48,981 bases of DNA from JAYEHK01 sp034659475 (GCA_034659475.1 JAYEHK010000082.1:1-48981), one strand, 5' to 3'; positions 16,399 through 25,368 are shown, counted from the stretch's first letter. Notes: a model not told the origin generated them from the sequence alone. Numbers and translations are program-made.

Positions 16399-16779
16399 TT
16401 GCAGTCTTTAGGGCGACATGTACTTGCGGAGGTTTATGGGTGTCGATTTGAGGTGTTGAATGATATCAAAAAAGTGGAGGATATCATGGTCAATGCCGCT
16501 TTGGAGGCTGGAGCGGAAGTACGAGAATTAGTTTTCCACAAATTTAGTCCCCAGGGAGTAAGTGGAGTTGTTGTTATTTCTGAGTCTCACTTGGCAATTC
16601 ATACTTGGCCAGAATTGGGATATGCAGCAGTGGATGTATTCACATGCGGTGAATCAGTAAATCCTTGGGATGCATGCAATTACCTCGCAGATATGTTTGG
16701 AGCTGATTATGTAAATGCTTCCGAAGTAAAGAGAGGCTTAATTGAAAACCAGGAGGAACGCCTGGTGGTAAATCTTTAG
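16399..16779 (+). CDS. speD: S-adenosylmethionine decarboxylase proenzyme
   Basis: A 126-residue prokaryotic-type AdoMet decarboxylase (SpeD/SpeH class 1b) that makes decarboxylated AdoMet for spermidine synthesis. The self-cleavage site is visible in VVISESHLAIHTWPE: cleavage between Glu62 and Ser63 would give the pyruvoyl group. The processing residues His68 and Cys83 (VFTCGES) are both present. The start is TTG 16399 with GAAGGGAGG nine bases upstream. No spermidine synthase is adjacent. The gene has its own promoter and terminator and so is probably monocistronic. Confidence 0.95.
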   Translation: MQSLGRHVLAEVYGCRFEVLNDIKKVEDIMVNAALEAGAEVRELVFHKFSPQGVSGVVVISESHLAIHTWPELGYAAVDVFTCGESVNPWDACNYLADMFGADYVNASEVKRGLIENQEERLVVNL

Positions 16780-16839
16780 GAGGGATACTATCTTAGTTGA
16801 CCGAACAAGGTACAGAGAGAATAATAAATTTAAATAATT

Positions 16840-16884
16840 GGCCTTACATGTTTAAAAATTTTAACAAGTAAGGTCTTGTTTTTT
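16840..16884 (+). terminator. Terminator after speD
   Basis: GGCCTTAC pairs with GTAAGGTC, with additional A-T pairs inside, followed by TTGTTTTTT. Confidence 0.8.
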
Positions 16885-17173
16885 ATATTGATATTCACGA
16901 TAATGACAATTAATACCATTGCGGATTGGGGCTTGAATAAATGTGAAAATAATATAAACTAATAGAATTGCAATATTTATTAAATAATGATGTGGTACCG
17001 TTTGCTTATATCCAGTACAATATTATTTATAATGAGTTCTTTTGTTATCTAATTAGATGAAAAACAGGTAAATTATATAGATATGTTGCTGCAACTAAAA
17101 AGATTTAGGGTTAAAATTGTTCAGAAATGGCAAAGTATATTTAGTTGTTTTGCATTTGAAGGAGGATTATTGA

Positions 17174-17920
17174 ATGGGATTTCTTTTTACCGGGGACATG
17201 AAGGCGGATTTAAAAGAAGTGAATCAGGCGTTTCATGAGAGCTTAAAACCCTGGTGGGATGAATTATCCGTTTATTTAGAACGTGTTAAACAGGATCTAA
17301 CATTTAATTTATTGCCGGCTGTTACGATTGTTGCTTATCGTCAGGTGGGATTGTCCAGAGAAACGACGATTGCAATGGCTAACTTATTCAAAACCATTTA
17401 TTTTGCTAATTGGATTCATGGTTTGGTGAAAGACGAGGAAGAAGGGCAGAAGTATCATCAACCATTACAATTTACCATTTTGATTGGTGATTACATCTCT
17501 GGCAGAATTCTAAAACTGTTATTGGAGGCTGGTGCTTCACATTTGCTGGAAGATTTTTCAAAAATGATGTGCAGTATAAATGAAGGACTGGTAATTGAAC
17601 ATAAATTAAATGGCGAGAATCTAGTGGTGCTGGATAAAACCAGAGGTTCTTTATACGCTACTGTTTTTCGGACAGCAGGGGAATTGGCTGGATTAAATTG
17701 GCATGTTCTTAATATATACGAAGAATTAGGACATAATCTGGGGATGGCTATGGAATTAACATTTTGCATGCAAGGACAAGCCAAAGATTTTATCGGTAAA
17801 ACGGAGTCCTTGTTTGAACGGTTTTCCGCCCAGCAAAAATATGTGGACCAACCTTTACTGGGGTTAATTCATGAATTGAGTAAACCCGTTTCTTTTGTTA
17901 ATCCGGCAGCTATGTTTTAA
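17174..17920 (+). CDS. Probable non-catalytic subunit of heptaprenyl diphosphate synthase (HepS-like)
   Basis: A 248-residue all-helical protein. The segment LQFTILIGDYISGRILKLLLEAG closely resembles the LAGDYFSG region of Bacillus HepS (heptaprenyl diphosphate synthase component 1, about 250 residues), and the isoprenoid-synthase fold can be followed through FRTAGELAGL. Neither Asp-rich DDxxD motif is present: KDEEEG and YEELGHN stand in their places. It should therefore not be catalytic alone but partner the HepT-type enzyme at 21157 and help set the chain length of the menaquinone side chain. It is followed by ubiD, ubiA, ubiX and hepT genes. ATG 17174 has GAAGGAGG upstream. The heterodimer is inferred from family knowledge and context. 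Confidence 0.7.
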   Translation: MGFLFTGDMKADLKEVNQAFHESLKPWWDELSVYLERVKQDLTFNLLPAVTIVAYRQVGLSRETTIAMANLFKTIYFANWIHGLVKDEEEGQKYHQPLQFTILIGDYISGRILKLLLEAGASHLLEDFSKMMCSINEGLVIEHKLNGENLVVLDKTRGSLYATVFRTAGELAGLNWHVLNIYEELGHNLGMAMELTFCMQGQAKDFIGKTESLFERFSAQQKYVDQPLLGLIHELSKPVSFVNPAAMF

Positions 17921-17946
17921 CCATCGACAGCTGAAAGGGATATAAT

Positions 17947-17970
17947 ATAGCTCTGTATTGCAGGGCTATT
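17947..17970 (+). terminator. Hairpin between hepS-like gene and ubiD
   Basis: ATAGCTCTG and CAGGGCTAT form a 9-bp stem with one G-U pair and a 5-base loop. The following T-tract is short, so it may attenuate and not end transcription. Confidence 0.5.
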
Positions 17971-18011
17971 TGTGTGTATAAATAGATATTTTTACTTAAG
18001 GAGGTTGAGAT

Positions 18012-19463
18012 ATGGCTTATAAGGATTTACATGAATTTATTAATGTTCTCGAGGCCAGGGGACAGCTTCGCAGAATAAAGGTGGAAGTTGATTCGGAACT
18101 AGAAATAACAGAAATTACAGACCGGGTAAGTAAAGCTTATGGACCTGCGTTGCTATTTGAAAAAGTGAAGGGATCCGACATGCCTGTTCTCATGAATGCC
18201 TTTGGAAGTGTGGAACGGATGGCTTTGAGCCTCCAGGTAAAAAGACTTGATGATATAGCCGATGAGATTACAGATCTTTTGCAAATTGTGGACAATGTAC
18301 CTGGTTCTTTATTGGGGAAGGTTAAATTGCTGCCTCGATTAGCTGAGCTTTCGTCATTTTTCCCTAAGCTTGTCAAATCAGGAAGGTGTCAGGAAATTGT
18401 TCACCATGATCCTGATCTAACGAAAATACCTGTATTGAAATGCTGGCCAGGGGATGCGGGGCGTTTCGTTACCTTGCCGCAGGTTTATACGAAAGATCCT
18501 CGTAATGGTAAACGTAATGTAGGGATGTACAGGCTCCAGGTATATGATCAGAAGACAACTGGTATGCACTGGCATATGCATCATGATGGAGCGGAAAATT
18601 ACCGATTGGGCAAGGCGAATGGCAGCGAACGCATTGAGGTGGCTGTAGCGATTGGGGGTGACCCGGCAATTACTTATGCTGCGACTGCGCCGCTGCCAAA
18701 AGAAATTGATGAACTTATTTTTGCTGGATTTTTGCGCAAAAAACCCGTAGATCTGGTGAAATGTAAAACTGTGGACATGGAAGTCCCTGCTGATGCGGAA
18801 ATTGTATTGGAAGGGTATGTGGATCCTTCAGAAAAAAGAGTAGAGGGGCCTTTTGGAGATCATACAGGGTATTATTCTCTGGCCGGCGAATTTCCTGTTT
18901 TTCATATTACCTGTATTACGCATCGGAAAAATGCGATTTACCCTGCGACTATTGTTGGTAAGCCACCGCAGGAGGATTGCTACATGGCACTGGCGACCGA
19001 GCGGATCTTCTTACCTTTACTAAAAATGCAGCTGCCGGAAGTGATTGATATGCATCTGCCCATGGAAGGCGTATTTCATAATTGCGTATTAATTTCAATA
19101 AAAAAATCCTTTCCCGGGCATGCTCGTAAGATTATGAATTCATTGTGGGGCATGGGTCAGATGATGTTTGCTAAATTTATTATTGTGGTTGATGAAGATG
19201 TGAATGTTCAGAATGTTTCTGAAGTGATGTGGAAGGTTTTTAATAATGTTGATCCCAGGCGTGATACCATGATTATAGATGGACCCCTTGATGTACTTGA
19301 TCATTCAGCACCTTTGCCTGTATTTGGCTCAAAAATGGGGATTGATGCCACGAAGAAATGGGTAGAGGAAGGTCATCCACGGGAATGGCCGGAGGATATT
19401 AAAATGAATGATGATATTATTGAATGGGTGGACAAAAAATGGAGTGAGTATGGCTTTGAATAA
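18012..19463 (+). CDS. UbiD-family prenylated-FMN-dependent decarboxylase
   Basis: A 483-residue UbiD-type decarboxylase, the usual family length. Family features include GMYRLQVYDQKTTGMHWHMHHDGAENYR, GGDPAITYAATAPLP, EVPADAEIVLEGYVDP, EGPFGDHTGYYS, the LPEVIDMHLPMEGVFHN segment and DPRRDTMIIDGPLDVLDHSAP near the C-terminus. It needs the prenylated FMN made by the UbiX-type enzyme encoded at 20494. Given the adjoining UbiA-type prenyltransferase and polyprenyl synthase genes, the likely role is decarboxylation in menaquinone biosynthesis (the late steps of the futalosine pathway use UbiD/UbiX/UbiA homologues). That pathway choice is inference. ATG 18012 follows AAGGAGG. The stop overlaps the next gene by 14 bp. 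Confidence 0.9.
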   Translation: MAYKDLHEFINVLEARGQLRRIKVEVDSELEITEITDRVSKAYGPALLFEKVKGSDMPVLMNAFGSVERMALSLQVKRLDDIADEITDLLQIVDNVPGSLLGKVKLLPRLAELSSFFPKLVKSGRCQEIVHHDPDLTKIPVLKCWPGDAGRFVTLPQVYTKDPRNGKRNVGMYRLQVYDQKTTGMHWHMHHDGAENYRLGKANGSERIEVAVAIGGDPAITYAATAPLPKEIDELIFAGFLRKKPVDLVKCKTVDMEVPADAEIVLEGYVDPSEKRVEGPFGDHTGYYSLAGEFPVFHITCITHRKNAIYPATIVGKPPQEDCYMALATERIFLPLLKMQLPEVIDMHLPMEGVFHNCVLISIKKSFPGHARKIMNSLWGMGQMMFAKFIIVVDEDVNVQNVSEVMWKVFNNVDPRRDTMIIDGPLDVLDHSAPLPVFGSKMGIDATKKWVEEGHPREWPEDIKMNDDIIEWVDKKWSEYGFE

Positions 19464-20301
19464 AGTAAAAAATTTTTTGCAGATGGTTGACTTTGGTCAT
19501 AGTCTGTTTGGTTTACCCTTTGCTTATTTGGGAGCATTTCTAGCTATTCAGGGTGTTCCTTCACTCAACCAACTGCTGTGGATTACGGTGGCAATGGTTA
19601 GTGCAAGAACAGCAGCACTGTGTTTGAATCGATTGATTGACAGGGGGTTTGATAAAGCAAATCCGAGGACTACCCATTGGATCCTTCCTTCGGGACAGCT
19701 ATCCGTTTTATGGGTGTGGCTTCTGGTAGGCATCTTTTTTGTCTTATTATTCTATGCTGCTGCTCAATTAAATCCCTTGTGCGTGAAATTAGCTCCGCTG
19801 GCTGTGATTTTTCTTTGGATGTATTCGTATACCAAAAGGTTTACCTGGTGGTGTCATTTTATTCTTGGCTTAGCCATTGGTATCGGTCCAATTGGGGGGT
19901 GGATTGCCATAACGGGAATGCTGGACTGGCGGCCCTTTATAATTGGGTTGGCAGTTGCCTGTTGGATTGCGGGTTTTGATACGATGTACGCCTGTCAGGA
20001 CATACAATTTGATCGTGAGAATGGGCTTTTATCCATTCCGGCAAGATTTGGTGAACAGGGTGCACTCCGATTCTCGAGTGGGTTCCATATCAGCACTGTT
20101 TTTTTTCTTGTATTGAACGGAATTATTTTACATCTAGGCGTATGGTATTATATGGGAGTAATGTTCACGGCAGGGTTATTATTATATGAGCATGTAATTG
20201 TTCGGCCAGGAAATTTAAGCAAAGTCAATTTCGCATCGTTTCGGGTGAATCATTTTGTCGGGTTGATCATTTTCACAATGGCGTCGATTGATATTTTGTA
20301 G
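19450..20301 (+). CDS. UbiA-family polyprenyltransferase, MqnP/UbiA type
   Basis: A 283-residue integral membrane prenyltransferase with eight to nine hydrophobic helices. The two Asp-rich motifs are visible: NRLIDRGFDKANPRT (NxxxDxxxD form) and DTMYACQDIQFDRENGLLSIPARFG (DxxYxxxD). It would attach the polyprenyl chain to an aromatic acid in the membrane. ATG 19450 (MALNKVKNFLQMVDFGHSLF) is chosen over ATG 19408 because GGAGTGAG sits directly before it and the family begins near KVxxFLxxVxxxHSxF. It overlaps the ubiD end by 14 bp, so the two are coupled. The company of UbiD and UbiX homologues suggests the futalosine-type menaquinone route. Confidence 0.9.
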   Translation: MALNKVKNFLQMVDFGHSLFGLPFAYLGAFLAIQGVPSLNQLLWITVAMVSARTAALCLNRLIDRGFDKANPRTTHWILPSGQLSVLWVWLLVGIFFVLLFYAAAQLNPLCVKLAPLAVIFLWMYSYTKRFTWWCHFILGLAIGIGPIGGWIAITGMLDWRPFIIGLAVACWIAGFDTMYACQDIQFDRENGLLSIPARFGEQGALRFSSGFHISTVFFLVLNGIILHLGVWYYMGVMFTAGLLLYEHVIVRPGNLSKVNFASFRVNHFVGLIIFTMASIDIL

Positions 20302-20408
20302 TTTGCACCAATGAATATTTTGATAAGCAGGGGTAAAATATAAATGATCTTTTGTATGTTATTGGTTGGTTGTTAATAGATGCATTTGGTTGATAATAAA
20401 TTACAGGG

Positions 20409-20434
20409 AATATAATGTGAATTAACATTATATT
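20409..20434. promoter_or_regulatory. 10-bp perfect inverted repeat overlapping a TATAAT
   Basis: AATATAATGT (20409-20418) and ACATTATATT (20425-20434) are separated by 6 bases. The left arm contains TATAAT (20411-20416) with TTGATA 15 bases upstream, so the dyad could be an operator over a promoter for ubiX-hepT-tatC. Confidence 0.45.
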
Positions 20435-20493
20435 TATCGGTTTCTTCTGTGAGGAAATAAGAAAATTAATTATTTACAAGGAGGAAAGGCTGT

Positions 20494-21081
20494 TTGCAGA
20501 GATATATTGTAGCCATTACTGGAGCCAGCGGCGTTTTATATGGGGTGCGCTTGGTGCAAATACTTGCACAAAAGGGCTATGAAGTGCACCTTATTGTAAG
20601 TGAAGCTGCGTATATTGTGCTTCAGCAGGAGATAGGATGGGAGTTATCATTTCCACAACAGGATTTGAAAAACTATTTTCCTAATAAAAACATTTTTCTT
20701 TATATGAATTCGGATATCGCTGCACCTGTTGCCAGTGGTTCATTTCTAACGGCAGGTATGGTTATAATTCCCTGCTCTATGTCAACCCTTTCTTCGGTTG
20801 CGGTAGGTCTTTCCAATAATCTGATTGAACGGGTCGCTGATGTTATGATCAAGGAAAAGAGGCCATTGACGCTGGTGCCTCGTGAAACCCCGCTGAGTTC
20901 CATTCATTTACAGAATATGTTACGCCTTTCGGAGATGGGCGTTTCCATTGTGCCAGCAATGCCTGCTTTTTACCAACAACCAAAGAGCGTCGATGAAATG
21001 ATTTCTTTTGTGATTGGAAAGGTATTAGATATAATGAAGGTTCCCAATGATTCCTTTCCTCGTTATAATGGAGACGTATAA
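20494..21081 (+). CDS. ubiX: UbiX-family flavin prenyltransferase
   Basis: A 195-residue flavin prenyltransferase that makes prenylated FMN for UbiD enzymes. The Rossmann start YIVAITGASGVLYGVRLVQIL, the PCSMSTLSSVAVGLSNNLIERVADVMIKEKRPL segment and the LVPRETPLSSIHLQNMLRLSEMG motif are family hallmarks. The start is TTG 20494 with AAGGAGGAAA upstream. It lies 190 bp after the ubiA-type gene, with a possible promoter dyad in the gap, and ahead of hepT. Its partner is very probably the UbiD protein encoded at 18012. Confidence 0.94.
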   Translation: MQRYIVAITGASGVLYGVRLVQILAQKGYEVHLIVSEAAYIVLQQEIGWELSFPQQDLKNYFPNKNIFLYMNSDIAAPVASGSFLTAGMVIIPCSMSTLSSVAVGLSNNLIERVADVMIKEKRPLTLVPRETPLSSIHLQNMLRLSEMGVSIVPAMPAFYQQPKSVDEMISFVIGKVLDIMKVPNDSFPRYNGDV

Positions 21082-21156
21082 TAAGAGGATTTTTTATTTG
21101 CATATGGTAAAAAAAGGATATAATAAGTATATGACCGTAATAGTAAGGGGAAGAAA

Positions 21157-22125
21157 ATGACAAATGCTGATTTATTTAATCCGATACATTGTGAACTCAC
21201 TATCGTTGAAGAAAAATTGTTGGAGAGTATTGATACAGAACTTCCTTTATTGGATGATGCAACAACCCATTTGTTAAAAGCCGGCGGCAAACGATTGCGT
21301 CCAGCTTTTGCTTTGCTTGGTGCTAAAATTTTCAGTGATGATATTGAACAGGTTATTCCTATGGCGGTTGCGTTGGAATTGATTCATATGGCGACTCTGG
21401 TGCATGATGATGTTATCGATAACTCATCGGTTCGACGCGGAAGAGAAACTGTTAAAAGTGCATGGGGCAACCGGGTTTCTATTTATGCTGGAAACTATGC
21501 TTTTGCCAGATCCCTTTCAATGGTTGCGAAGTATCAGCGCAGTGATGTTGTAGACGTTCTTGCTGATGCTTCTATGCGTATTTGTGAAGGTGAAATCAAA
21601 CAGATGATGAGCTGCTTTGATGTGAATCAGGGGCTAAAGGATTATTTGCGAAGAATTGAAAGAAAAACTGCGTTACTTATTTCGGTAAGTTGTAAATTGG
21701 GGGGCATGTTGGGTCATGCCAGTGAAGATGAAATCATGGCCTTACAAAAATATGGGTACTATTTAGGAATGGCTTTTCAGATTACGGATGATATACTGGA
21801 TTTTGTGGCGGATGAAAGTATTCTCGGTAAACCTGTTGGCAGTGATATTCGTCAGGGTGTTATTACACTTCCTGCCATTTATGCGCTGCAGACTCATCCC
21901 AATAGAAAAGAACTGGCCTACTTCTTATCGTCTGCTGAACGAAGTAATCAGTATGCAACCGAAATTATTGATATTATTTTTGATTCTAACGGTATTGACT
22001 ATTCTTATGCGGTAAGCTGTAAATATGTATATCAGGCGCAAAAACAATTGGATAAACTACCCGCTGGACCGGTGAGAGAATGTCTATTTACCATTGCTGA
22101 TTTTATAACAGAACGAGAATATTAG
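21157..22125 (+). CDS. hepT: Polyprenyl diphosphate synthase, HepT/IspB type
   Basis: A 322-residue trans-isoprenyl diphosphate synthase. Both Asp-rich motifs are intact: LVHDDVIDNSSVRRGRETVKSAWG (first DDxxD) and QITDDILDFVADESILGKPVGSDIRQG (second). GGKRLRPAF and KTALLISVSCKLG are also visible. It condenses isopentenyl diphosphate to a long-chain polyprenyl diphosphate for menaquinone. The HepS-like protein at 17174 may be its partner. ATG 21157 has AAGGGGAAG upstream. tatC starts 14 bp downstream and is probably co-transcribed. Confidence 0.92.
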   Translation: MTNADLFNPIHCELTIVEEKLLESIDTELPLLDDATTHLLKAGGKRLRPAFALLGAKIFSDDIEQVIPMAVALELIHMATLVHDDVIDNSSVRRGRETVKSAWGNRVSIYAGNYAFARSLSMVAKYQRSDVVDVLADASMRICEGEIKQMMSCFDVNQGLKDYLRRIERKTALLISVSCKLGGMLGHASEDEIMALQKYGYYLGMAFQITDDILDFVADESILGKPVGSDIRQGVITLPAIYALQTHPNRKELAYFLSSAERSNQYATEIIDIIFDSNGIDYSYAVSCKYVYQAQKQLDKLPAGPVRECLFTIADFITEREY

Positions 22126-22139
22126 AGGAGGAATAGCTA

Positions 22140-22970
22140 ATGGCATTCTCTGATCTATCCACAGAAGATAAACAAACGATCATTGAGCACTTGGAGGATC
22201 TGCGAAAGGCACTTATTGTTAGTATTGTTGCCATTATTGTTGCTGCGGTGGTTTGCTTTTCTTATAATGAGGAACTGCTTACCCTCATTATTGAGCCATT
22301 ACGCAGTCTGAACGAACAACTGGTTGTAACAGGTGTTACTGAAGCTTTTTTTGTTAAGTTGAAGCTATCGTTCTTGGGTGGCTTTGTGCTTGCTTTTCCA
22401 GTTGTTGTGTGGGCAATCTGGAGGTTTTTTAAACCCGCGTTATATCCCAGTGAACGAAAATACATTTATATTCTTCTTCCAATCACCGTTCTGTTTTTTG
22501 TGGGTGGTGTGCTATTCTCGTATTTTGGAATCCTTAGACTGGTTCTTAATTTCTTTATTTTCATCGCTGGGGAGAACCTGGAAACCATGTTTAAGGTTGA
22601 TCAATATGTTTCTTTTGTCATGGCTTTTACAATACCGTTTGGATTGGTATTTGAACTACCGGTTGTGGTATTCTTTCTAAGTAAAATTGGTGTTGTAAAT
22701 CATAAGATGCTTTCTGAAAATCGCAAATATGCACTTCTGGTTATTGTTATTCTTGCAGCAGCATTGACTCCAGGTCCTGATCCTATTTCTCAACTATTTA
22801 TGGCTGTACCGGTTTATCTATTGTATGAAATAAGTGTGGTAATTGCTAAATTTGTGAATCCGATAGAGGAACGCAAAGAAGAAGGCAAACGCTTATTGAA
22901 ACGGAAGGCAAAAAAGGCGAACACTGATCCGGCAAATATTTCAAACGACGATGGGAATACAGACGAATAG
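22140..22970 (+). CDS. tatC: Sec-independent protein translocase TatC
   Basis: A 276-residue membrane protein. The N-terminal conserved EHLEDLRKALIVSIVAI (the twin-arginine-signal binding end) is followed by six hydrophobic helices, with FxxPALYPSERKYI and a GLVFELPVVVFFLSKIG segment typical of TatC. It recognises twin-arginine signal peptides and exports folded proteins such as cofactor-containing redox enzymes. A charged tail of about 35 residues (EERKEEGKRLLKRKAKK) is longer than usual. SD GAGGAGG precedes ATG 22140. tatA follows after 160 bp, with its own likely promoter. Confidence 0.95.
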   Translation: MAFSDLSTEDKQTIIEHLEDLRKALIVSIVAIIVAAVVCFSYNEELLTLIIEPLRSLNEQLVVTGVTEAFFVKLKLSFLGGFVLAFPVVVWAIWRFFKPALYPSERKYIYILLPITVLFFVGGVLFSYFGILRLVLNFFIFIAGENLETMFKVDQYVSFVMAFTIPFGLVFELPVVVFFLSKIGVVNHKMLSENRKYALLVIVILAAALTPGPDPISQLFMAVPVYLLYEISVVIAKFVNPIEERKEEGKRLLKRKAKKANTDPANISNDDGNTDE

Positions 22971-23020
22971 AGGATACGGAATAAAGCTCTAAGTTATTGA
23001 ACTATACTATATCGGATTTC

Positions 23021-23049
23021 TTTACAAAAATATGGGGATTTGACATAAT
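23021..23049 (+). promoter_or_regulatory. Sigma-A promoter of tatA
   Basis: TTTACA (23021-23026), a 17-base spacer and CATAAT (23044-23049), each one base from consensus, about 85 bases before tatA. Confidence 0.55.
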
Positions 23050-23132
23050 GTGAATAAGAGATTGGTGTGAATATAAAAACATTAATGATAAACTGTTGAC
23101 GGAGGCGTATTTATAGAAAAGGAGGAAGAAAA

Positions 23133-23315
23133 ATGTTTGGATTAATCGGAAATTTTGGACCATGGGAACTGGTACTGATTTTGTTTATTGTATTGATTGT
23201 AGTAGGTCCGGGAAAACTGCCTCAGGTGGGTAAGTCTATGGGGAAAGCACTGCAAAATTTCAGAAAAGCCAAAGAGGAAGATTTTGATGAACTTGACGAA
23301 AAGGAAAAAGAATAG
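23133..23315 (+). CDS. tatA: Twin-arginine translocase subunit TatA/E
   Basis: A 60-residue single-span protein. An N-terminal helix (GPWELVLILFIVLIVVGPGKLPQVGKSMGKAL) carries the FGPWEL entry and the GPGKLP hinge, followed by the amphipathic helix QNFRKAKEE and an acidic tail. It forms the Tat pore together with TatC, encoded just upstream. AAAAGGAGGAAG precedes ATG 23133. The stop codon lies at the edge of the terminator stem. Confidence 0.95.
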   Translation: MFGLIGNFGPWELVLILFIVLIVVGPGKLPQVGKSMGKALQNFRKAKEEDFDELDEKEKE

Positions 23316-23338
23316 GTCTGATTTTCAGGCCTATTTTT
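23311..23338 (+). terminator. Terminator after tatA
   Basis: AATAGGTCTGA pairs with TCAGGCCTATT (one G-U pair) around a TTT loop, followed by TTTTTG. It overlaps the tatA stop and separates tatA from the heme operon. Confidence 0.88.
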
Positions 23339-23431
23339 GTACAATCAGGAAATGGATTATGTTAACTCTGTATATAAACCAGTATCCTGGATTATAACCA
23401 TAGGCGAAAATTTAATTTGTAAGGAGTTCAT

Positions 23432-24073
23432 ATGACACATCTTTATCCTATCTATGTTAATCTTGAACAAAAAGATTGCGTGGTGATTGGTGGAGGAAAG
23501 GTTGCGGAACGCAAAATTGAGACTTTATTGGAATATGGTGCGCATATATCAGTTATAAGTCCGTTTGTTGAACCGGGTATTGAACATTGGGCCAAGCAGG
23601 GATTGATTGGTCTTAAACGGACTGAATTTTCACCCATACATATAGAGCATGCTTTTCTTGTGTTTATTGCAACAAATGATACTGCGTTAAATAAACAAGT
23701 CGCTATGTTGTGCCGTGAGAGGAATATACTGGTTAATGCGGTTGATGACCCTCCTAATTGTGATTTTTATGTTCCTTCAGTGTTGCGACGACAGTCTCTT
23801 TCAGTAGCTATATCTACAGAAGGAAAAAGTCCTTCTTTCGCAGCAAAATTACGTCAGGAATTGGACAATCATATTCCCGACGAATATGGTGACTTCGTTG
23901 AACTATTAGGGGAAGTCAGAGAAACAATCAAATATAGTGGTCTTGATATTGAGGAACGCAAGAAACTGTTCTACAGACTTGTAGATTCTGATATTTCAGA
24001 CCTAATCAAACAGGGAGATAAACAAAAGGCAGAGGAGCGGATCAAACAATGTATATCCTCCTGGCAGGAGTAA
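23432..24073 (+). CDS. Precorrin-2 dehydrogenase / sirohydrochlorin ferrochelatase (Met8/CysG-N type)
   Basis: A 213-residue protein. The NAD-binding start is YPIYVNLEQKDCVVIGGGKVAERKIETLLEYGAHISVISP, with FIATNDTALNKQVA and the NAVDDPPNCDFYVPSVLRRQSLSVAISTEGKSPSFAAKLRQEL stretch typical of Met8 and the N-terminal half of CysG. It would oxidise precorrin-2 to sirohydrochlorin. Whether it also inserts iron cannot be decided by eye. It is the first gene of the heme operon, and its end overlaps hemA by 25 bp. In this operon the product, siroheme, is an intermediate of heme synthesis by the AhbABCD route. ATG 23432 follows AAGGAG. Confidence 0.93.
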   Translation: MTHLYPIYVNLEQKDCVVIGGGKVAERKIETLLEYGAHISVISPFVEPGIEHWAKQGLIGLKRTEFSPIHIEHAFLVFIATNDTALNKQVAMLCRERNILVNAVDDPPNCDFYVPSVLRRQSLSVAISTEGKSPSFAAKLRQELDNHIPDEYGDFVELLGEVRETIKYSGLDIEERKKLFYRLVDSDISDLIKQGDKQKAEERIKQCISSWQE

Positions 24074-25368
24074 ACCATCGAACAGCTCCGATTGAAATTC
24101 GAGAAAAGTTCTCTTTTTCAGAAGCTGACATAGAGATGGCCTACAATATATTAAGCAAAAAAACCGAAATAGAGGGAGCGGTTATTCTTACCACCTGTAA
24201 TCGGACAGAAGTTTATGCAACGACCAGAGATATTGAATCCGGGCAAGTGGTGCTTAGGGATTTCCTGGCAACTTATACTGGTCTTGAAAATAGAAAGTTG
24301 GAAAGATATCTTTATCAACCAACTTGTTTTGCCGCCATTGAACATTTGTTTCGTGTGTCGGCGGGTCTTGATTCAATGATTATTGGCGAGACACAAATCC
24401 TGGGTCAGCTCAAAGGCGCCTATATAAAAGCGTGGGAGTGCAATGCGTCAGATAGTGTTTTGAACCACCTTTTTCAAAAGGCTCTGTATGTGGGAAAGAA
24501 AGTCAGAAGCGAAACGGCGATTGATCAGCATCCTGTTTCGATCAGTTATGCTTCTGTTGAACTGGCACAGAGCCTGTTGGGAACACTGAAGGATAAGACT
24601 GTATTGGTCATAGGTACTGGCGAAACGGGAGAGTTAACCACCCGTTATTTGTTATCTAAAGGGCTTACATCGGTTATGGTTTCCAATCGATCTTTTGAAA
24701 AAGCGAAGGCACTGGCTGATGAGTTTGGTGGACGAGCCATTCAATTGAATGCTGTTTTTGAAGAATTGTCGCGAGCAGATATTGTGATCAGTTGTACAGC
24801 AGCCAACCATTATGTGATACGGCAGGAAAATGCAAGAGAGGTTCTTATTAATAGACAGGGGAAAAAAATTCTGTTTATTGATATTGCCGTTCCGCGTGAT
24901 ATTGATCCGACCCTTGCGGATATTGAAGGGGTTTACATATATGATATTGACCGGTTACAAGATGCGCTGGATGGGAGCTATGAAGAGCGAAAAGCAGCGT
25001 CTGCATTCGCAGAGAAAATTATAAAAAGTGAGCTGGCAGAATTCAACCAGTGGTTGGCAAGTTTGTATGTGGTTCCTGTTGTAACGGCACTTAAAGGCTT
25101 CGGTGAGAGGGTAAAGCAGAATGAACTTCAAAGAGCCTTTAATCGACTGGGTAAGGTCTCTGAAAGGGAGCAAAAGGTCATTACAGATATGAGCAGTGCA
25201 ATCGTAAATCAGTTGCTGCGTAATCCTGTTGTTAATCTTAAGGATATGGCTGTCAGTAATGATGGACATCTATATGCAGAGTTGACGAAAAAGCTGTTTG
25301 GATTAAATGCTGAAAACGAGGAGAAAAGTTGCGATGAAAGTTTTAAAGCTGGGTACAAGGGGGAGTAA
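24049..25368 (+). CDS. hemA: Glutamyl-tRNA reductase
   Basis: A 439-residue NADPH-dependent glutamyl-tRNA reductase, the first committed tetrapyrrole step. The catalytic Cys50 is in ILTTCNRTEVYATT. GVNHRTAPIEIREKFSF, the LFRVSAGLDSMIIGETQILGQLK segment, the NADPH site VLVIGTGETGELTTRYL and the C-terminal dimerisation helix are all present. It yields glutamate-1-semialdehyde for HemL (32041). It overlaps met8 by 25 bp and hemC by 35 bp, so it is tightly coupled. The start at 24049 gives MYILLAGVNHRTAP, the family N-terminus. Confidence 0.97.
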   Translation: MYILLAGVNHRTAPIEIREKFSFSEADIEMAYNILSKKTEIEGAVILTTCNRTEVYATTRDIESGQVVLRDFLATYTGLENRKLERYLYQPTCFAAIEHLFRVSAGLDSMIIGETQILGQLKGAYIKAWECNASDSVLNHLFQKALYVGKKVRSETAIDQHPVSISYASVELAQSLLGTLKDKTVLVIGTGETGELTTRYLLSKGLTSVMVSNRSFEKAKALADEFGGRAIQLNAVFEELSRADIVISCTAANHYVIRQENAREVLINRQGKKILFIDIAVPRDIDPTLADIEGVYIYDIDRLQDALDGSYEERKAASAFAEKIIKSELAEFNQWLASLYVVPVVTALKGFGERVKQNELQRAFNRLGKVSEREQKVITDMSSAIVNQLLRNPVVNLKDMAVSNDGHLYAELTKKLFGLNAENEEKSCDESFKAGYKGE

